From Ignavibacteriales bacterium (lineage in GTDB: Bacteria > Bacteroidota > Ignavibacteria > Ignavibacteriales > Melioribacteraceae), in contig JACKAA010000001.1 of the NCBI GenBank assembly GCA_020635275.1, positions 248,001 to 312,000 on the forward strand: a DNA stretch of 64,000 bases, in the 5' to 3' direction. A program made the translations under genes and the position numbers. Below are positions 7,862-16,551 of this stretch, in pieces (position 1 is the stretch's first letter; each line of letters starts with the position of its first letter). The notes under the pieces are model-generated. The model was not told the origin of the DNA. It saw only the letters and a program-made list of their open reading frames with translations, and did no database searches.

Positions 7862-8794
7862 TTAATTTGTTGTTAATTCTCTAAATATATCTTCAAGTTT
7901 TGTTTCAATTGGTGTAAGTTCAAAAAGCACCCAATTATTTTTTACACACATTTGAAATATTTCTTTTCTAGAACTTGCATCATTTTTACTATTTACTAAA
8001 AATGTAAAATTTTCATCTTTAATAGGATCAACCATTGCAACAGTATCTAATTTCTGAATTGCTTCAATAACTTGATCTTTATTCTCAGCTTCGGAAATAC
8101 CTACCTTTAAAACTTCTTGACCTTGAGCTTGCTTTCTTAAACTTTCAGAAGTTCCGTCTGCTACAATTTTGCCATCATTTATAATTAATATTCTATCACA
8201 AGTTGCTTCAACTTCAGGTAAAATATGAGTACTGAGAATTACTGTTTTTTCTCTACCAATTTCTCTGATTAAATTTCTTATTTCAACAATTTGGTTTGGA
8301 TCTAAACCTGTTGTTGGTTCATCCAATATTAAAATTTCCGGATCATGAATAAGCGCTTGTGCTAATCCAACTCTTTGTTTATACCCTTTAGATAATTCAT
8401 TGATCTTTTTATGTTTTTCAACATTTAATCCGCAAACTTTTACCATTTGTGCAATTCTATCTTGAACTTTATTTTTGGGAACATTTTGCAGCTCAGCCAC
8501 AAATTGCAAATATTCTAGAACCGGCATATCTTGATAAAGCGGATTACTCTCCGGTAAATAACCAATTAGAGGTTTTACCTTATCCGGATCTTCCAAAACA
8601 GAAATTCCATTAACCTTTGCATCACCATCTGAAGGGGCCATAAATCCAGTAATAATTTTCATTGTTGTAGTTTTTCCGGCACCATTTGGACCTAAAAATC
8701 CTAAAACTTCTCCGGTTTTAACTTCAAATGAGATATTATCAACAGCTCTTTGCGTTTGATATTTTTTTGTGAGATTAGTTACAGTAACACTCAT
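7862..8794 (-). CDS. ABC transporter ATP-binding protein (GldA/NatA-like)
   Basis: 310 residues with a complete nucleotide-binding domain in the first ~220: Walker A GPNGAGKTT, Q-loop region YLPESNPLY, signature LSKGYKQRV, Walker B ILILDEPTTGLDP and the H-loop STHIL. The C-terminal ~90 residues are the extension typical of GldA/NatA ATPases. First gene of the minus-strand transporter operon (ATPase, permease, GldG-like, DUF4340). The exported substrate is unknown. Confidence 0.92.
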   Translation of the reverse strand: MSVTVTNLTKKYQTQRAVDNISFEVKTGEVLGFLGPNGAGKTTTMKIITGFMAPSDGDAKVNGISVLEDPDKVKPLIGYLPESNPLYQDMPVLEYLQFVAELQNVPKNKVQDRIAQMVKVCGLNVEKHKKINELSKGYKQRVGLAQALIHDPEILILDEPTTGLDPNQIVEIRNLIREIGREKTVILSTHILPEVEATCDRILIINDGKIVADGTSESLRKQAQGQEVLKVGISEAENKDQVIEAIQKLDTVAMVDPIKDENFTFLVNSKNDASSRKEIFQMCVKNNWVLFELTPIETKLEDIFRELTTN

Positions 8795-8939
8795 AAATTC
8801 AATTACCTATTTTTTTCGGGGTGAAAAATATAAAGTCATTAAAAAAAATTCAACATTTTCAGAAAAACAATTTAATTTTACACCAGTTTTAAAACATGGT
8901 TCCAAAATTTTCTCTTTTTTTTAAAATTCTTAAAAAAAA

Positions 8940-9623
8940 TCATTTTTCTAGAATTTTAATTCCATCTTGTCCTGCAACTATAACTTTTGATGATAATCTT
9001 AAAAATAAACCGTGTTCAACAATTCCAGCTCTATTTTCTAACTTTTCTGCAAGTTCAAAAGGATTTTGAATTACTCCGAAATTTGCATCAATAATGTAAT
9101 TTCCTTCATCAGTTAAAACCGGAATTCCACTTTCATATGTTCTTAGATTTGGCTCACCATTAATTGATTCAATAAAAGAAGAAATAACCGGAGATGCGAA
9201 TTTTATTACTTCGACTGGAACAGCCCATTTTTCACCCAATTTATTAGAAAGTTTAGAATCATCAATAACCACAATAAATTTATCACTAGCCTGCACAAGA
9301 ATTTTTTCTCTTAAATGTGCAGCACCGCCGCCTTTAATCAAATTGAGATATTTATCAACTTCATCAGCTCCATCAATAGTTACATCAATTTTTTGCTTAT
9401 CATGAAATGTGATAAGCGGAATATCCAATTTATTAGCTAATTTTTCTGTTTGTATTGAACTTGCTATTGCAACAATATTTAAAAGATTACCGGTTCTTAT
9501 TTCCTGTGCTAATTTTTGTATTGCATAAAAAACGGTCGATCCGGAACCTAAACCAACAACCATTCCGGATTCAATTTCTTCAACAGCCTTTTCAGCGGCA
9601 AGCTTTTTAAATTCTTCGTTCAT
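8940..9623 (-). CDS. rpiA: Ribose-5-phosphate isomerase A
   Basis: 227 residues, the usual RpiA length. Family motifs are clear: VVGLGSGSTVFYAI near residue 23, TIDGADEVD around 82, KGGGAAHLREKI around 96 with the catalytic Glu, and the C-terminal GIVEHGLFL. It interconverts ribose 5-phosphate and ribulose 5-phosphate in the pentose phosphate pathway. The start is 2 bp after the stop of the upstream SDR gene, so the two are likely cotranscribed. Confidence 0.96.
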   Translation of the reverse strand: MNEEFKKLAAEKAVEEIESGMVVGLGSGSTVFYAIQKLAQEIRTGNLLNIVAIASSIQTEKLANKLDIPLITFHDKQKIDVTIDGADEVDKYLNLIKGGGAAHLREKILVQASDKFIVVIDDSKLSNKLGEKWAVPVEVIKFASPVISSFIESINGEPNLRTYESGIPVLTDEGNYIIDANFGVIQNPFELAEKLENRAGIVEHGLFLRLSSKVIVAGQDGIKILEK

Positions 9624-9625
9624 TC

Positions 9626-10333
9626 TTAATCCTTAGGATTTGTAGCAAATACTGTTAATTCAGTTATAAATCCTCTATTTTCCATTTCTAATGCAGAAAC
9701 AATTGCATGAGCAATATCTTCACCAACTAATTTTGTCGGATTGAAATTTCTTTCCGGTCTTCCTGAATTCACAACAAAATCAGTTTGAACTTCGGAAGGA
9801 TTAATCAGAATAACTCGAATATTGTAAGGACGCAATTCTGCTCTCCAACATTCGGTCATTCCTCGTAAAGCAAATTTTGATGCAACATAAGAAGTGCCTC
9901 CAGCAAACCCTTTTGTAGCAGCTGTTGAAGCAATATTGATAATATCGCCGCCATTTTTTTCTTTAAATATTTTTGAAGCCTCTTTTGCTGCAAGAGCGGC
10001 ACCAATTACATTTGTTTGAAGAACATCGTTAAATTTTTCAACATTAACATTTTCCAATAATTCAAAATATCCAAATCCGGCATTGTTAATTAGAACATCC
10101 AAAGTTCCAAATTGTTTTAAAATCGATTGAAATAATTGCTTTACTTCAGCTTCTTTTGAAACATCTGAAACAAAACCAATCAATCCATTTTCTTCTGCAG
10201 CTTTTTCTAATTTTTCTTTATTTCTGCCAGTAATTATTACAGTTGCACCTTTCTCTTTGAGCATTAATGCTGATGAAAGTCCAATACCTGAACTACCGCC
10301 GGTTACTAAAATTATTTTATTATTTAATTTCAT
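9626..10333 (-). CDS. Short-chain dehydrogenase/reductase (SDR)
   Basis: 235 residues, classical SDR. The cofactor loop TGGSSGIG is at residues 11-18, NNAGFG near 86, the catalytic Ser in INIASTAA near 137 and the YVASK active-site motif near 151. The basic residues following the second beta strand (TGRNKEK) suggest NADP(H) preference. Substrate unknown. It faces miaB across 167 bp that should hold divergent promoters. Confidence 0.92.
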   Translation of the reverse strand: MKLNNKIILVTGGSSGIGLSSALMLKEKGATVIITGRNKEKLEKAAEENGLIGFVSDVSKEAEVKQLFQSILKQFGTLDVLINNAGFGYFELLENVNVEKFNDVLQTNVIGAALAAKEASKIFKEKNGGDIINIASTAATKGFAGGTSYVASKFALRGMTECWRAELRPYNIRVILINPSEVQTDFVVNSGRPERNFNPTKLVGEDIAHAIVSALEMENRGFITELTVFATNPKD

Positions 10334-10500
10334 TTTTTCCCTTTCTTTTTATTATTAAAGTTACCCTGATCGTATTCAATATTCAACTTTTTTGATATTT
10401 AATATTTTGAATAATCATCTTGAACAGCATATCTTGTTATTAAACAAGCATATAGCTAAATTTAAATTTGATTTAAATAGTTTTATAGAAAGGATTTAAC

Positions 10501-11856
10501 TTGCAGAAAAGCAATGTATATATAGAAACTTACGGCTGCCAAATGAATGTGGCAGACACAGAAATTGTTCAGGGGATTTTAGCAAACAAAGGTTATGATC
10601 TAACAGAAGATATTAATAATGCGGATGTTGTATTACTAAACACATGCAGTATTAGAGAAAATGCTGAACAAAGAATTTACGGAAGATTGGGAAACATAAA
10701 AACACTCAAAACGGGAAAACCTAATCTTGTAATTGGAATTTTAGGCTGTATGGCAGAAAGATTGAGAACTGATTTGGTTGAAGATAAAAAAATTGTGGAT
10801 TTGGTTGTTGGTCCGGATGAATATAGAAGATTACCGGAATTTATTGATACTGCTTTTGCAGGGGAAAAAGGCATTGGCGTTAAGCTTTCAAAGACTGAAA
10901 CTTATGATGATTTAATTCCATTCAGAGCAAATGATGACGGACTTTCTGCATGGATTTCTGTAATGCGCGGCTGTGATAAATTCTGTACTTTTTGCGTTGT
11001 TCCATTTACACGCGGCAGAGAAAGAAGCCGATCACTTGAATCTGTTGTAAATGAAGTGAAACAATTATCAAATCAAGGTTATAAAGAAGTAACTCTGCTT
11101 GGTCAAAATGTAAATTCTTATGATGATAACGGAAGAGATTTTGCTGATTTGCTGGCTGCAGTTGCTGTTGTTGATAGAAATGTTAGAGTAAGATTTTCAA
11201 CTTCTCATCCGCAGGATTTTTCTGATAAATTACTTTACACAATTTCTGAGCATCCAAATTTATGTAATTATATTCATCTTCCAGTTCAATCAGGATCAAA
11301 TAGAATTTTAGAATTGATGAACCGAACTTATTCAATTGAGCATTATCTAACAATTATTGAAAAGGCGAGAAAAATTATTCCGGGTGTTTCATTTTCTACA
11401 GATATTATTTCAGGATTTCCGACAGAAACTTATGAAGATCATTTAGCAACTTTAGAAGTAATGAGACAAGTTCGATACGATGGAGCTTATATGTTTAAAT
11501 ATTCTCCTCGTGAAGGAACTAAAGCTTACAGAATGAATGATGATGTAGATGAAGAAACCAAATCTAAAAGACTGACTGAAATAATTGATGAACAGCAAAA
11601 AATTTCTTTCGAAATAAATCAAGAATTAATTGGTAAAGAAGAAGTTATTTTAATTGAAGGATTCAGTAAGAAATCTAATGAATTTTTAGCTGGAAGAACT
11701 GACACAAATAAAGTTGCAATTATTCCGGCAGAACAAAATATTGAAAAAGGTGATTACGTAAAGGTAAAGATTACAAAAGCAACTTCAGGAACTTTATTTG
11801 CAGATGTGTTAAAAAAAGTTGATCTTACAATTGAAGAAAAACATAAAACAGCATAA
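10501..11856 (+). CDS. miaB: tRNA-2-methylthio-N6-dimethylallyladenosine synthase MiaB
   Basis: 451 residues, a radical SAM methylthiotransferase modifying A37 of tRNAs reading UNN codons. N-terminal cluster cysteines lie in ETYGCQMN, LNTCSIREN and GILGCMAERL; the radical SAM triad is in RGCDKFCTFC; a TRAM domain ends the protein. The start is TTG: AAAGGA lies six bases upstream and the YIETYGCQMN segment must be near the N terminus, while the first internal ATG would remove it. The next gene (now decayed) began directly after the stop as TAAATG. Confidence 0.96.
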   Translation: MQKSNVYIETYGCQMNVADTEIVQGILANKGYDLTEDINNADVVLLNTCSIRENAEQRIYGRLGNIKTLKTGKPNLVIGILGCMAERLRTDLVEDKKIVDLVVGPDEYRRLPEFIDTAFAGEKGIGVKLSKTETYDDLIPFRANDDGLSAWISVMRGCDKFCTFCVVPFTRGRERSRSLESVVNEVKQLSNQGYKEVTLLGQNVNSYDDNGRDFADLLAAVAVVDRNVRVRFSTSHPQDFSDKLLYTISEHPNLCNYIHLPVQSGSNRILELMNRTYSIEHYLTIIEKARKIIPGVSFSTDIISGFPTETYEDHLATLEVMRQVRYDGAYMFKYSPREGTKAYRMNDDVDEETKSKRLTEIIDEQQKISFEINQELIGKEEVILIEGFSKKSNEFLAGRTDTNKVAIIPAEQNIEKGDYVKVKITKATSGTLFADVLKKVDLTIEEKHKTA

Positions 11857-12547
11857 ATGAAATACTTATTAAAAATATTTTTATTCCAAATTTCTGTGCA
11901 AATATTTGCTCAAAGTGTAAACATTATTCCTCAATTAAAAATGATTGAATCTGGTGGGTTGGACCAAGCTATTTCTGATTTAAATAAATTGAAACAAACC
12001 AAGCCTGGTGATCCTAATGTAATTTTTCTTGAAGCTGTTGTTACCGAAGATGGTGAAAAATCCTACAAACTTTATGAAATGATTTACAATAACTTTCCCA
12101 ATAGTCAATTTGCCGATGCTGCATTATTTAGAAGTTTTTCCTATTTCTATGCTTTAGGTTTATATAAAAAAGCAGAGGAACTAAAAAATTAGATTAGCAA
12201 AGATTATCCAAGATCTCCTTACCTAAAAAACACTGAAAGAAGTTTTCCTCAAGTTGATGAAATGTTAATTGTTGAATCAACACCATATATGAAATTAAAA
12301 TCCCAGTGAATTAAAGTTTACAACCCAAGCTGGGGCATTTAGTAATTTTCAAAATGCTGAAGATCTAAAAAATAGATTTCTTAAAGATGGACTTTACATA
12401 CAAAAATAGTACCCAAAACAGTTAATAATATTAACCTGCATGTTGTAACGGTTTGGGTAATTTTGCAACAAAACTGAAGCTGAAAATTTCTTAATTATTT
12501 TAGAAAATAAGTATTCCTTAAAAGGAAGAGTGATTAAACTCGACTAA
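11857..12547 (+). pseudogene. Decayed secreted protein with N-terminal TPR-like and C-terminal SPOR domains
   Basis: The first 111 codons give a signal peptide (MKYLLKIFLFQISVQIFAQS) and a helical TPR-like region, ending at a TAG at 12190-12192. Reading resumes directly with SKDYPRSPYLKN, so the TAG looks like a nonsense change. Further downstream, in other frames, TTQAGAFSNFQNAEDLK, then VPKTVNN, then GNFATKTEAENFL and KGRVIKLD form a recognisable SPOR (peptidoglycan-binding) domain ending at the TAA of 12545-12547. At least four lesions are needed to join these pieces. Intact, it would have been a secreted TPR-SPOR envelope protein coupled to miaB. Several shifts fall at homopolymers, so sequencing error is an alternative. 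Confidence 0.8.
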
Positions 12548-12552
12548 GATAA

Positions 12553-13315
12553 ATGGAATTAATTTTTATTGGAACAAGTTCTGGAAGAACTTCACTTACT
12601 AAATTTCATTCTTCACTTTTATTTAAGATCAATTCAAAAAATATTTTAATTGATTCCGGCGATGGAATTTCTAAAGCTTTACTGAATCAGAAAATTTCTG
12701 CAAATAAAATTACTGATATAATTTTTTTCTCATTATCATTCAGATCATTTAGCTGGATTGCCATCTTTAATTACTCAAATGATAATAAACAACAGATCTG
12801 AATCTTTAAATATTTTTACATATGCAGAACTTGTTGAATCTCTAAAACACTTTCTAGAAATCAGTTATATTTTTATTGAGAAATTAAACTTCAAAATCAA
12901 TATTGAAGGATTTGAATTTGGAAAAAGAAATAAAAATTCTAAACAAATTTATTTTTACTGCAAAAACAAAATTCACATATAAAGAATAAACACAATATTG
13001 AATCTGAAACAATTAAATTTTTTATCAGCTGGATTTTTGTTTAATGTTGACAGTAAAAAATAATTTATACTTCTGATATTGGTGATAAGAATGATCTTTA
13101 TTTATTCCAGAATGAATCACCAGATATTTTTATAACTGAATCAAACCATATTGAACTAAAGGAAATTGAAGAAGCTGCAAATTTACTTAGACTAAAAAAG
13201 TATATTTGACTCACATTGATGATGAAAGCACAATTTTAAGTTGGTATAATAAACTTTCAGAAGATCAAAAAGAGATTTTTTATTCTTGCCGAAGATGGAT
13301 GAAAATTAGTTTATA
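12553..13315 (+). pseudogene. Decayed RNase Z-like metallo-beta-lactamase-fold hydrolase
   Basis: MELIFIGTSSGR and ILIDSGDG at the start are typical of the RNase Z/ElaC-like fold. The metal motif HYHSDHLAGLPSL is encoded at 12731-12748 and beyond, but in a frame shifted relative to the start; the shift lies at a run of seven T (12722-12728). Later pieces in other frames include FLSAGFLFNVDSKK, IIYTSDIGDKNDLYLF, FITESNHIELKEIEEA and VYLTHIDDE, the last matching the C-terminal histidine motif of these enzymes; the junctions again fall at A-runs. The reading ends at a TAA at 13313-13315. Three or more frameshifts make it non-functional if the sequence is correct. Confidence 0.8.
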
Positions 13316-13334
13316 ATTTTATGGAGAATTAAAT

Positions 13335-13366
13335 ACATTCCATCCGTTAGCTAATGGATGGAATGT
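13335..13366 (+). terminator. Rho-independent-type hairpin after the decayed genes
   Basis: ACATTCCATCC pairs with GGATGGAATGT and the inner GTTAGC/GCTAAT continues the stem with one G-T pair, leaving almost no loop. It is followed on the plus strand by CTGTTTTT. It lies between the plus-strand decayed hydrolase and the stop of the minus-strand T9SS gene at 13379, as expected for a terminator between convergent units. Confidence 0.7.
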
Positions 13367-13378
13367 CTGTTTTTAAGT

Positions 13379-15208
13379 TTATTTAAGCAGAATCATTTTT
13401 TTAACTTGCGTAAAATCTCCGGCATTCAGTCTGTAAAAATATACTCCCGATGTAAAGTTTGAAGCATTTAATTCAACTTCGTAATTTCCCGGTTTTTGTT
13501 TTTGATTTACTAATATTGCAACTTCCCTTCCAAGAATATCGTAGACAATTAGTTTGACATTAGCATTGTCATCCCGAACTTGATTCGGGATCTCAGAATT
13601 ATTTAGATGCTGAAATGAATTCAGCATGACAGTATTATTTGGAATTGAATATTTGATTGTTGTACTTGGATTGAACGGATTTGGGTAATTTTGTTCTAAT
13701 GTAAATTGTGCTGGAATATTTTCATTTTTATTTTCTTTTATCCCTACTGGTAAATCAGTAAAATTATTATCGTATATTTCTTTTACAACACCAGCAATTC
13801 TTTTAGCTTCAGTTATTGAACTTAGCCTATCTTCTCCACGTCCACCAATTATTGCGCAAATTACTTCATGGGATTCATTTTTCCTGAAAGTAAATGGACC
13901 GTAGCTAATTAGCATTCTAAAGTCATTAGAATACTTATACAACCAACCAGAATTTATAACTGGATCACCTGATAAAACAAATGTTGGATTAACGGAATTA
14001 GAATTCGTTAAAGAATCATTAAAAACCGTATAACTCGTATCAAAACTTGAAACTGTAAACATTTTTCCATCATTATATCTTCCACCCAACATTAAATTCC
14101 TTAGCTCAATTTCATTTAGCGGATCTCTTAAAGCAGAATACCATTTTTGATAAGGTGAAAATGCATTCCAATTTAACTTTTTTGATCCTAAAATAATTTT
14201 ACTCTGAAGTAATTGTCCTCTATATAAAACCGTACTATCTAAAGGAGCATCTATTCCTAAATCAAATATCGAATTGCTATTATTATCAATAAATGTTTCA
14301 CCTGGAATAAATTTATATGGTGATTGTAAAGGATACATAATTAATGCTGGAGGTTTAGAAAGAAAATGACTATGTGATTCTGAGGATTCTTCATTTTCAT
14401 CATAATTATATGTTATTCCATATTGATAATTTGTATCACAACAAGCTATATCATTATGATAATCACCTATATCAGCGTCGATTATAAATGCAAAATAGAC
14501 AGAATCAAATACTTCTGATATAATACCAGTGTTTTCTATTTCGTATCTTACAAAAAAAACATTTTCCAAATCCCCAGCATTTGGAGAAGCTGAAAGAAAA
14601 ACAGTCTGTTTTACTTCGATTCCTTTTGGAGTCATTCCAACAAATTCTCTTTCTGATTCGGGCAATCCATCATTATAAACGCACCATGCTGTTAAGTCTC
14701 CAAGTAAATCTGGCATGTCTTCATTGTAATCCCATTTACCATTATCATTTAGATCAATTGGATTATATATTCCATCTTTATTACCGTCAAAAAAATTTGC
14801 TCCAAGTTCAACTGCTTTTTTCCATTCTTGCCAGCTTTCTCCAAAATCTTTATCTGTTGTTTTAACTACATAGATTTTATTTTTCTCGTCTTGCGGATTC
14901 GCATTTACATTACCTGGAATGTAGTCCATAATTCTGTTATCACCGTTAAGTATTCCGTTTGCCCAAATTTCATTATTATAAACTCCTGAGATTGCAAAGC
15001 CCATAAGATCAAACATATCACCTTCATCAAATTGTGGTTGATCTGGCCATTCAGATTTAATTGCACCAATGCTGCCATAATTATTAATTTCAAAATTAAA
15101 TTTATTCATTTCAATACTTAATGTATCTTCATTCTGTGCGTAAAGTATAAAAGAGTAACTAAGTGCAATAAATATAATATGGAATTTCGTTTGACTTATT
15201 TTTTTCAT
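13379..15208 (-). CDS. T9SS-secreted protein with palindromic repeat inserted in its sorting domain
   Basis: 609 residues: signal peptide (about 1-24), a long region of unknown function with acidic calcium-type loops (DGNKDGIYNP near 140 and DLNDNGKWDYNED near 152), and a C-terminal sorting domain beginning QNYPNPFNPSTTIKYS around residue 505 and ending FTQVKKMILLK. Residues 527-547 are encoded exactly by a 63-bp palindromic repeat (see separate entry) and interrupt the sorting domain between SIPNN and ANVKLIVYD; the other T9SS protein at 35626-37953 has no such insert. Exported through the type IX pathway by inference. Transcribed against its neighbours, it lies between miaB and the sigma-54 activator. 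Function unknown. Confidence 0.88.
   Translation of the reverse strand: MKKISQTKFHIIFIALSYSFILYAQNEDTLSIEMNKFNFEINNYGSIGAIKSEWPDQPQFDEGDMFDLMGFAISGVYNNEIWANGILNGDNRIMDYIPGNVNANPQDEKNKIYVVKTTDKDFGESWQEWKKAVELGANFFDGNKDGIYNPIDLNDNGKWDYNEDMPDLLGDLTAWCVYNDGLPESEREFVGMTPKGIEVKQTVFLSASPNAGDLENVFFVRYEIENTGIISEVFDSVYFAFIIDADIGDYHNDIACCDTNYQYGITYNYDENEESSESHSHFLSKPPALIMYPLQSPYKFIPGETFIDNNSNSIFDLGIDAPLDSTVLYRGQLLQSKIILGSKKLNWNAFSPYQKWYSALRDPLNEIELRNLMLGGRYNDGKMFTVSSFDTSYTVFNDSLTNSNSVNPTFVLSGDPVINSGWLYKYSNDFRMLISYGPFTFRKNESHEVICAIIGGRGEDRLSSITEAKRIAGVVKEIYDNNFTDLPVGIKENKNENIPAQFTLEQNYPNPFNPSTTIKYSIPNNTVMLNSFQHLNNSEIPNQVRDDNANVKLIVYDILGREVAILVNQKQKPGNYEVELNASNFTSGVYFYRLNAGDFTQVKKMILLK
13568..13630. repeat. 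Palindromic two-hairpin repeat, copy 2 (inside a coding region)
   Basis: 63 bp bounded by GTCAT and ATGAC with two hairpins: TCCCGAA-CTTGA-TTCGGGA and ATGCTGAA-ATGAA-TTCAGCAT. Read on the minus strand it encodes 21 residues, VMLNSFQHL followed by NNSEIPNQVRDD, in frame with the T9SS gene. Its length is a multiple of three, while the intergenic copy at 7702-7766 is 65 bp and would contain stops. This recalls the Rickettsia palindromic elements, which also insert in frame into genes. Confidence 0.9.
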
Positions 15209-15388
15209 TTTCTATTCAATTTAACACAGATAACAATATCTTGTTTTTTAATCCTAGAATATAATTCTTTTAGTAAGAAAAAAAATCAGTATAAATACGT
15301 AATCAGTAAGAAATATTATAATTTTTTTGCTTTATTATATTATATTTCTTTTATAAGTATGTCATTTTGATAGACATTTAGGTAAAAT

Positions 15389-16480
15389 ATGGCGGATCAT
15401 GGAATAATTGGAAAATCCAAACAAATAAAAGATTTAATTGATATTTCTCAACAAGTTGCAAAATCTGATATTTCCGTACTTATTTATGGAGAAAGCGGTG
15501 TTGGAAAAGATGTTTTTGCAAGAACAATTCACAAATTCAGCAATAGATCAAATAATAAACTTATAAGTGTAAATTGCGGTGCAATTCCCGAAGGTATTTT
15601 AGAGAGTGAACTTTTTGGTCATAAAAAAGGTTCTTTTACCGGAGCCATTGATGACAGAAAAGGTTACTTTGAATTGGCAGATAAAAGTACACTTTTTTTG
15701 GATGAAATAGCTGAAATGCCTTTAACAACCCAAGTTAAGCTGCTTAGAGTTTTAGAAACCGGTGAATTTTTACCTCTTGGAAGTGAAACAACTAAAAAAG
15801 TAGATGTAAGAATAATTGCAGCTACAAATAAAGATTTACAGACAGAAGTAGATGCAAAGAGATTTAGAAAAGATCTTTATTTTAGGTTAAAAGCAGTTAC
15901 ACTTTACATTCCCCCATTAAGAGAAAGAAAAGAAGATATAATTTTACTAATTAACCATTTTCTCAAAAATTACGTTGATCTAAACAACAGTATTCTGCCT
16001 AAAATTACAAATGATGCTTATGAATTGTTAACAAATTATTCTTGGCCAGGAAATATTAGAGAATTGAAAAATGTTATTGAAACTGCTGCTGCCTTGGATA
16101 CCAAAGGCAGATTAGACCAGAACTCTTTTAATAATTTGCTTTCTTTTACCCGACTAGAAGAAGAAATTAGAAATTTACCTGTTACTCTTCATAAAACATC
16201 AGAATCACTTGATAGAGAAATTATTTTGGGCGCTTTAATTGAAATAAAAAAGGACTTAAACGAATTAAAGAATTTTGCTTACAAAAGTAGTAATGTTAAT
16301 ACTCAAAATAGAGAGACAGATTTAACCGAATTAAATGAAATTGTGCCCATTAACATTTTAGAAAAAAATGCCATTATTAATGCTATTAAATTCACAAAAG
16401 GTAATAAAAGGAAAGCTGCAAATTTGCTTGGTTTAAGCGAAAGAACACTCTACCGGAAATTAAATGAATATGGAATCTAA
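15389..16480 (+). CDS. Sigma-54-dependent transcriptional activator without receiver domain
   Basis: 363 residues. The AAA+ domain fills residues about 1-240: Walker A GESGVGKDV, the sigma-54 contact loop GSFTGA (Ser variant of GAFTGA), Walker B LFLDEIAEMP and the sensor arginine region. The C-terminal ~45 residues are a Fis-type helix-turn-helix (NKRKAANLLGLSERTLYRKL). No N-terminal receiver, PAS or GAF domain, so activity must be set by expression level or a partner. In many Bacteroidota this activator follows miaB and precedes lptE; here lptE follows at 71 bp but miaB is 3.5 kb away, separated by decayed genes and a T9SS gene. Divergent from the T9SS gene across 180 bp. Confidence 0.92.
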   Translation: MADHGIIGKSKQIKDLIDISQQVAKSDISVLIYGESGVGKDVFARTIHKFSNRSNNKLISVNCGAIPEGILESELFGHKKGSFTGAIDDRKGYFELADKSTLFLDEIAEMPLTTQVKLLRVLETGEFLPLGSETTKKVDVRIIAATNKDLQTEVDAKRFRKDLYFRLKAVTLYIPPLRERKEDIILLINHFLKNYVDLNNSILPKITNDAYELLTNYSWPGNIRELKNVIETAAALDTKGRLDQNSFNNLLSFTRLEEEIRNLPVTLHKTSESLDREIILGALIEIKKDLNELKNFAYKSSNVNTQNRETDLTELNEIVPINILEKNAIINAIKFTKGNKRKAANLLGLSERTLYRKLNEYGI

Positions 16481-16551
16481 ATTAAATGTTTTACATCTCA
16501 CATTTTTTAATTTAGATAATTACTATATTTAGTTAACATCTTTACAAATTC

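Noticed and set aside
10433..10448. CTTGTT/AACAAG hairpin upstream of miaB
   Set aside because: Only six base pairs in AT-rich DNA; expected by chance and without further support.
14581..14865. 94-codon plus-strand frame inside the T9SS gene
   Set aside because: Antisense shadow of a well-supported coding region; composition shows no protein-like domain.
15309..15349. Imperfect AT-rich inverted repeat between the T9SS gene and the sigma-54 activator
   Set aside because: Arms AGAAATATTATAAT and ATTATATTTCT need a bulge and consist almost wholly of A and T, so chance is likely.
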